Assembly (NCBI GenBank): GCA_030490835.1 | Contig: CM059971.1 | Location: 71,256,224-71,320,223 of the forward strand | Direction of reading: 5' to 3' | From: Annona cherimola | Lineage: Eukaryota; Streptophyta; Magnoliopsida; Magnoliales; Annonaceae | Length of the DNA stretch: 64,000 nt | Part shown: piece by piece, positions 57,369 to 64,000 of the stretch | Layout of the letters: each line of letters opens with the position of its first letter | Numbering within the stretch: position 1 is the stretch's first letter | Translations under genes and position numbers: made by a program | The notes under the pieces: generated by a model | What the model was told of the DNA's origin: nothing | The model's database searches: none | What the model saw: only the letters and a program-made list of their open reading frames with translations

Positions 57369-60300
57369 TCATATGCCATTTCTTGTTTTCTGTTCAACAT
57401 ATGCATGAATAGATGGCGTCCTTCCCAAAAAATCACGCAGAATCTCCATGGAATCTTTTCCTCCTCCAGGGGCCAACACCTGTAAAATCATTAACCATAA
57501 TTATTATGAACACTTGAAAACAACTTCTACAAGACCGTATGAATGTTACATAAACATCTCACATCAATATGGAATGACTACTCCACTGCTCGGCCATAAG
57601 AGGTAGCAATACAATATATAGGATTTTCAGGATGCAGCTTTCTTTGAGAAAACTACGAAGAAAATAAGAGGACAAAGAAATAGATATAAAAAGCACAATT
57701 CTTAAAATGATCATTGGTTGAAGGATCCATGGCAATTAATCCACTGGATCTTTGAGTGATATAATTCTGATTTGCAGATGAATCCATAACCTGATTTTGA
57801 TTTTCCAATGGTTGCTCATGCAAACTATGGCAGATATCCTCAAAATCAGCACTATGCTGTAAGACCTATCAAACAACTTATTTCAATGATTGCTTAAAAT
57901 CAGAAAAAATTAAATAAGCCCTCAAAATCAACCAAATCAAATAGGTCCTAAATAGCATTTTCAGTGTTAAATTAGGGCCATCAATTACTCTACCGAACCT
58001 TTCGCAGTCAGATATTTTTTTCTGAAATTTGAATTTCATTGCAGTTTGATTATTGCATTATTTCTCGTTGTCTATCATCAAATCTGAAATTGAAACCTTT
58101 TTTCCCTTCGGACTTGTCAGAAAATTAGAAGGTTGAACTCAACAATAGTAGCCAAATTTTACCAGTTAAAAAAAATGAGGTTTTGATCATCTGCCTATAG
58201 TATCATTTGAAATTGTGTTTACTAAATTCCATTCTCGAGGAAGCAGGTGACCTAGCAAAGAAACAAAAAAGGAAAGCAGCAGCAGCAGCAGCAACAACAA
58301 CAAGAAAAGAATAAGAGGGAAACAAAAAAAGTACTAAAAACTACTACTGGAGTTAGGGCTAAATTAGTGCAAAAAGTCCTACCTTTTTCTTGAACTGCAA
58401 CCCTACATGCTGGTTTAAAAGATCATCCTGAAACTTCGTGGCAAATATGTCGGCAGCAAAAACCTAAATATCAACATGGAGGGTTAACCATTTAACATAT
58501 GTCAAAAACAAGTTATGAGTAGTCTTAATTAATGGAAACAAATATTAAGGAGGGTTGCACCTCACTCCAAATGCGACTGTAGCAAGAAGCTTCATAGCCA
58601 ATAGCAAGGCGCGAAAAACAAGAAGCCGGATTCACACCCTCCAACAGTGGAATTCCTAACATTACCTGGAAATGAATAGAAATTTGATAGAACTGAACAT
58701 AAAGTTCTATCGAGCTGTAGATAGAACACAAATCTGTGATTGCTACCTTTGGATGAAGATGTTTGAGTAGCTCCACCATGTCCACATTTTCACTTGAATG
58801 AATAATCTCGTCGAAAAGACCTAGGATTTACTAAAAATTATTACTATTGTTTGATACAGATAAATGGGAATAATTTAGAAGGGAAAACACCACAGCTGAA
58901 GCATTTTTGGCAGAAACTCAGATTAATAGGAAGATTTAATTGTGTTCGCACTATGACCATTCACACAAATTGCAGCTATGCTTAGAAGAAAAACTTATTG
59001 TCAATATGCCTATCTATTTTTTAAAAAGGGGAATTTTACCCCTAATTCCACTTAAAACCACTAACTTTCAAATATGTCTATGTATTTTGTCCAAAATTCC
59101 ATTTATATTCATGCCATTGGGAAATGACAAATATGCACAAAACCCAATCATGAATTTATAAATAAAAATCCACATTCAAGTGATACATGATTCTATAACG
59201 GTAAAAGCATGATTATATAATCATAGAAGTACTAAAAATTCATTCTTATGTCCACATGGTTAGGGTTTCGATCCCTGCTGGCAGCATTGTGTCTCCCATT
59301 TTAAAGAGCGTTGGTCTCCTCCCATGCTGATATATACTGTTGTTAGTTATCAGTAAAGGTAATATGAAAGATGAAAATTGGGTGAATTAAGCTTAAACTG
59401 TAACAAAATATAAGTGATATTATAAAAAGAAATCATCCAAAAAAAAAGATTTGGCCATATTTGTTATTTCATAAAAGACCACAAGTATAAATGGAATTTT
59501 GGGTAAAATACATGGATATATTTGAAAATTCGTGGTTATAAGTGAAATTATGGGTAAAATTTTTTGGTATATGTAATTTGCCCAAAAAAATTTTGTAATT
59601 AAGCTTATGATAAGTGTGAATCTCTTGGGTTTTGTAAACCACGATATTTTCAATAAATCCAAGACTCCCATTATCTTTATTAAAATTATTTACTTAAGAT
59701 ACTAAAAGTCACATCCACCAAATACCTTAGGGCCCTAATAAATATAAACTCATGAGATTGCTTCAAAATGGGTTATGACCCACTAAGATATCCAATCAAG
59801 GAGATTTTTGGTATTTTAACCAAATTATTAAACATAACGAGTGGATTGGATTTATTAAAAATATTATGATTTACAAAAACCAAAAGATTCACACTTTGTC
59901 ATACACATAACTATGAATATTTTTAAATATCCATAGGCATGTTTGCCATAAGTTTCACATCATAGGCATAATCTCAATTTGCATACAAAGTCATAAGTAT
60001 GAGCACAAATAACTCTAATAGGAATTACGATTACAATTAGCATTGTAACCATACAGCTTAGGGAAGCACTACATAAGTTCCAAGTTCCCTGTGTTAATAT
60101 TTATCATGGCAAATGCCAAAAGTATGTGAAGCAAATTAGCGTTCCGTATTTCAGAATTATTGCTTCTAACATATAATTATAGATAAGCAGCATCATGATG
60201 TCTTAGATTTCAGAAAGAAATTTGACATTGAAGGCTTATCCTACGCCCTTGTTTGTCATACCGTATGAGGATCATAGGAAATATTCATGCCTCGTTTTGG

Positions 60301-63300
60301 AGATACTGATATCACATGGAACAAATCACGTACATAGGCAATGATATAGATGTTAAAAATACTACCAAAAAAATGGAAACACTTAGGTTCTTTGGAAATA
60401 CTTCAAGGAGACATAAAATAAGTATAAATATGCACTCAAAGGACAAATTAGGAAATTCTATTTATAGACAATAAAAAAATTACTTAATCAGATAGGAACA
60501 ATTCTACAGATGTAGGAATTTGAATACATGGTAGCATGGTAGGTCAGTAATTAGTATTTACACATAAATACCATTGACAAAACCGACAACTCCTACAGTG
60601 TAAAATGTTGTATCATATCATATTTAAATACATGATGAGTCAATTTAGAGGATGGGCCTTCGTACAATGGTAAGAGTTGCTGCCTTTGCAAATCAATTTA
60701 AGGTACAGGAAACAGCCTCTTTGTAAAACAAGGGTAAGGCTGCGTATATTGACATCCCTCTTGAATACCATGCAATGTACGGGAGCTCTATGCACCAGGT
60801 TGGCCCTGTTTTATTACTGTTAGTTGTATTGGGATATATTCGCATCCCCATGCCATACTTCCAATATTCCACATGAATATATCATTGCAAGAGATCATGG
60901 GTATCGGAGACAATAATCCCAAACAATCCAAGTCAACATGATGGATTATATTGTCATTCTATAATAACCAAAGGTTCCACAAAGTCCCAGGAACCTAGCT
61001 GTTTATTTAAATTTGGAGTTCAGTAAGAACCAGACCACTCCTAATTAGAGCAATTCTTCATCTCCTTTGCACATGGCTGCAACTTCTGGCTAGGTAATTA
61101 AAAGAAAAGAAGCCTTGAGTTGTGATACTAAAAGGTATGATTGATATAAACAAACAAATAAGCACTGGCTGGATTCCATATAACTACAAATTAACTTTCT
61201 ATAACTGTGCTAGGAGGATCTAAGATGACTTACAAAGAAGAATTTCTTGCTTTACTTTAAGGCCACAAAAGAAATCCCTCTTTCTTTTCAGCAATCTGCA
61301 CATTTCATCACTGATAGGTTTCGTGATATCCTGAAAGGAATAAACTTTGCACATGGATAAACAACACTTCAAATCCTTCAGTAAATGAAAAATAAGATGA
61401 AGAATGCAACTTGTAATAACCACACCAAATAGCACATTGAAATCAATACTGTACAGCTTCAATGCATTATAATTACTTCATGCAGACAAAAACCATCTCA
61501 GTAAAAAAACAAGGATTATGATTCAATGCTGCAGGTTAGCATTGAAACAAGGATGCTGCCTTCATTTTATAATGTACAATGAATCTTTGACTTGGAATCA
61601 AGTCATTCGTTATTAAATTCCTTGTTTTATAAGAAAATAATAACTCATTTCTATGGATTACTATCTTTTAGGTCACAAAATTGTGAAGCTAGGGTCTGTT
61701 AGGTAACATGCAAAAGTGTTTTTTTAATTTATTTTTTTAAAAAAACAAACCACCTTTCCCACTCCTTATATACCTTTCAATGTGATTTGGAATCTTAACT
61801 ACTAACTATCCTACTTTTTCTTTTGTTACATCTACATTTCAATCATTTTTTCTATACAACTACCCACATCTGTTGTAACTTTACTCCGTTTACTCTTAAT
61901 CATTAGCCCTATCATATTGAATTATTATCTCTCTTTTCTTTTTTGGAAACTTTTCCCATTCCTACTTTCACTTTTATGTCTTCCCAAACAAATCCTAATT
62001 CAATTGATTCACATATACTGTTGAATTTTTTTACCAGATTGATACATTTAAATTTCAATTACAGTGCATTTTGCAATCAATAAAATTTGAAAGAAATTCT
62101 CACCCCTTCCTACACACCTTTTGATATGATTTGACATTTTAACTACCTAATCACCTTCTTTTTCTATTATTACACATACTCCAATAATTTTTCATAATTT
62201 TTAATATAACTAATATATCTATTTTTTCTTTGAGGCATGATCCTGTTAACCTGAGCTGAATAATAACTTACTTACCTCAGGCCAAAAAACCATTAAAAAC
62301 TTTTTTTTTTGGGCTTTTTTCCATAGCCTTATTAATCTAGCCGTATTTAATATATAAGTCAAGTTTCACCATTTTTGGTGATATATTTTTAGATTTTTAA
62401 AAGCAGTTACTTTACTAATTTTCGGCAATTAAAAATGGCCAAGGTAGCCCTATATTTAAAAATCCAAAAAAATATACACGTCTCCAAAAATGGTAAAACT
62501 TAGGTGTTTGGTTTGATTTTTAAATAAGAATCCATTTGCGGCTTTTTTATGTATAAAAACAGAATCATAGTTTTTGTGGGAAGACAGAATTCCTGGCTTC
62601 TTTCAAACATGCTGCATGTTAAACTTTTGTGGCAAAAAAGTATAAACCAAATAGATGCATAGCCTACATACCATTCACGTTTTCTTATCATTATCTATAT
62701 TTATTTCTACTTTTCTCCCTTTCATCCTGTAAAACTTTAATGTCCTATCAGAGATTTCAATCCCTGCATGTCCTGGACACCTTCCATCTTACTTTCTTGA
62801 TTACCGTATCATTCTTTTCCTTTCTTCATTGCTTTTTCAAAATTCAAAGTTCGGATTGCTTCTCCACCAGCCAGGAAAGATGATTGCATTCAGAGGTGAG
62901 GAAAGTTAGGAAGAAGAGGAAGAAGAAGAAGCACTTAAAAACAACATATATAATGAAATAAACATCATATAACTAGCAGAAGAAGAAATTTGGTACTAAC
63001 AATAGCATTACAAAATAATCATCTAGAAGAAGAAAAAGTAGGATTTTGGTAATAACAATAACATTGCAAATGATAATCAAGAACAAGAAAGTGGATCAGA
63101 AAATTTTTCAAAAATGCATTATTTAATGTGGATGGAACATCCATATCAAAACATCAGAGTTTGATATTTCATGGAGCCTGTCAAATGAAAATGGTTCCAT
63201 TTGAGTACTCTAGCAACCAAATCATCCAGCAGGGTCCTGACATCCTTATCCCTCATCAGAGACCACTTTGTAAAAAGCAGATTAGAGTAAAAGTACACAT

Positions 63301-63755
63301 CAGTAGATGGATAATGCGAGAAATTAGAAAATAGAGGTCCCATTATGGATATCCTTTGGCAGGTAACTGCTTTTCTTTCCCTTTTTGGTAAATAGTGGAA
63401 GAAGTGCAAATTGCAGTTGGAAGAAGAAACCTAGTGCGGGCACCATAAGACCAAAGGCGAAAGGGCATCTCAATGTATCATTTCCCTCAACAACTAATTA
63501 AATTATATCAAGAACATGTTACCTGATGGAAACCAGACATCATCTTTAGGGGCATGCTTTCGTAACACCTAAGGCACAAATTTCACACAAGCATTGCAGT
63601 ATGACAAGATGTTGATTCTCTGACCAAAATAGGGAATAGGCATAGCTTTAGAATTACCAATTTTCCAATAGCTTTCCAGGAATTTCTATAAAGTCAGCTT
63701 CACCCCGAAGACCAGAAAATCTAGCATGTGATGCACGATTGCAAATGTGATGAAC
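57369..63755 (-). CDS. Thimet oligopeptidase-like M3 metallopeptidase, last seven exons (5' part outside window)
   Basis: Exons on the minus strand: 63658-63755, 63523-63568, 61234-61330, 58747-58820, 58561-58665, 58383-58463 and 57369-57479. All junctions are GT-AG and phases agree throughout, giving 203 codons plus TGA. The translation runs VHHICNRASHARFSG, CYESMPLKMMSGFHQ, DITKPISDEMCRLLKRKRDF, LFDEIIHSSENVDMVELLKH, VMLGIPLLEGVNPASCFSRL, VFAADIFATKFQDDLLNQHV and VLAPGGGKDSMEILRDFLGR. This order is characteristic of thimet oligopeptidase C-termini (zinc peptidase cleaving short peptides; plant members are cytosolic or organellar). The FHEFGH zinc motif should lie just upstream of VHHIC, beyond the right edge. 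The Tyr/Gly-rich substrate-contact segment (AIGYEASCYSRIWSE) is present. No truncating mutation is seen. Intron lengths from 5' to 3' are 89, 2192, 2413, 81, 97 and 903 bp. Confidence 0.93.
57480..58382 (-). other. Last intron of the oligopeptidase gene, 903 bp
   Basis: Donor GTAGG (GT at 58382-58381) and acceptor TTACAG (ending 57480). Contains a (CAG/CAA)n-like tract (58275-58310) and no recognised element. Confidence 0.85.
59025..59590. mobile_element. Family F MITE split by a ~195-bp insertion
   Basis: Left arm (GGGGAATTTTACCCCTAATTC ... TAAAAATTCATTC, to about 59244) and right arm (about 59445-59590: AATGGAATTTTGGGTAAAAT ... GTGAAATTATGGGTAAAATT) are mirrored. The separating sequence (59245-59440) opens with GGTTAGGGTTTCGATCCCTG, similar to a tRNA-type box B, and may be a SINE fragment. 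Confidence 0.5.
60650..60832 (+). mobile_element. Au-like SINE
   Basis: GATGGGCCTTCGTACAATGG-TAAGAG (box-A region), GGAAACAGCCTCTTTG, AGGGTAAGGCTGCGTA, GGGAGCTCTATGCACC and GGTTGGCCCT follow in the order of the widespread angiosperm Au SINE, which derives from a tRNA and ends in a short T-rich stretch. Box B is eroded. Inserted in the 2.4-kb intron on the strand opposite to the gene. Family assignment is from remembered consensus features. Confidence 0.8.
61331..63522 (-). other. 2,192-bp intron of the oligopeptidase gene
   Basis: Phase 0 intron with acceptor TTTCAG and donor CAG|GTAACA. It includes family C copies (61692-61995 and, worn, 62060-62230) and a right-truncated family B copy (62250-62510). 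62620-62890 and 63128-63409 have short chance ORFs. Confidence 0.9.
61692..61995. mobile_element. Family C MITE in the oligopeptidase intron
   Basis: Ends GGGTCTGTTAGGTAAC and CTTCCCAAACAAATCC are inverted. Interior blocks (ACTATCCTACTTTTTC, TTTCAATCATTTTTTCTATAC, TGTTGTAACTTTACTCC) follow the family order. Confidence 0.55.
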
Positions 63756-64000
63756 CTGAGAGATCAATTCTAATCAAGGGCCACTGTTGGTAACTTTAAA
63801 AAATAAAAATAAAAAAATTCCAAAACATTCAATTGTGTAGTATCCACAAAACAATAGATAATCATCCATCAAGAACACCTGATTCAACCAAAATTGATGT
63901 CTTGATAAAAGCAAAAAGATGTTATAGTGATATATCCGCAAGAAAAACATCTTTGGACTGCTAATTTGTCTGTAACTAGAATTTAGTGAAATTAAGATCA
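63756..64000 (-). other. Intron (partial) of the oligopeptidase gene
   Basis: Acceptor CTCTCAG ends at 63756. No exon encoding the zinc-binding motif is found up to the window edge, so the intron continues past 64000. Confidence 0.75.

Larger units (their letters stand above)
58821..61233 (-). other. 2,413-bp intron of the oligopeptidase gene
   Basis: Phase 1 intron, donor CTTT|GTAAGTC and acceptor ATCCTAG. It holds a split family F MITE (59025-59590) and an Au-like SINE (60650-60832). The rest is unassigned AT-rich sequence. Confidence 0.9.

Noticed and set aside
63128..63409. Short ORFs near the second exon shown of the oligopeptidase
   Set aside because: They lie inside the 2,192-bp intron and do not extend the peptidase homology.

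Overview
The window is nuclear DNA from a flowering plant. It is AT-rich, has spliceosomal genes with kilobase-scale introns, and is packed with plant-type LTR retrotransposons, tRNA-derived SINEs and long-inverted-repeat MITEs. I cannot name the species. Nothing suggests a grass, and the mix of old, eroded repeats and a 10.7 kb intron fits a woody or early-branching angiosperm, but that is inference.

Two host genes can be read confidently, both on the minus strand. The first is a complete coding region for a B56/B'-type regulatory subunit of protein phosphatase 2A: coding exon 1 at 19577-20782, one phase-0 intron of 10,748 bp, and coding exon 2 at 8469-8828, giving 521 residues. The second is the 3' part of a thimet-oligopeptidase-like M3 metallopeptidase: seven exons between 57369 and 63755, encoding the last ~203 residues. 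Its catalytic HExxH exon lies beyond the right edge. An eroded, unidentified coding relic (50073-51320, minus) and two weak small-ORF candidates (35812-36000 and 52619-52744) are also noted.

The rest is mobile DNA. Left flank (1-7145): inverted-repeat MITEs, a copia relic (3113-5092, minus) with a 254-bp insertion, and a nest of three palindrome-ended MITEs inside an older MITE. PP2A intron: a gypsy LTR/gag relic in the same orientation as the gene, and a Tourist-like MITE. Centre (22-38 kb): many MITE copies, a 96-bp tandem array and a 1,618-bp solo LTR with a 5-bp target duplication. 38462-49398: a non-autonomous Tat/Ogre-like LTR element that has two LTRs, PBS, PPT and a broken gag but no recognisable pol; its left LTR carries a second solo LTR (1,531 bp, TSD CCTCT). 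Right part: more MITEs, then the peptidase gene, whose introns hold an Au-like SINE and further MITEs.

No operon-like cooperation, CRISPR array, rRNA cluster or obvious new defence system is present. The most notable material is the set of MITE families. Several insertions can be dated relative to each other, because target-site duplications of 3 bp (Tourist-like) or about 8-10 bp (Mutator-like) can be read directly and elements sit inside each other.
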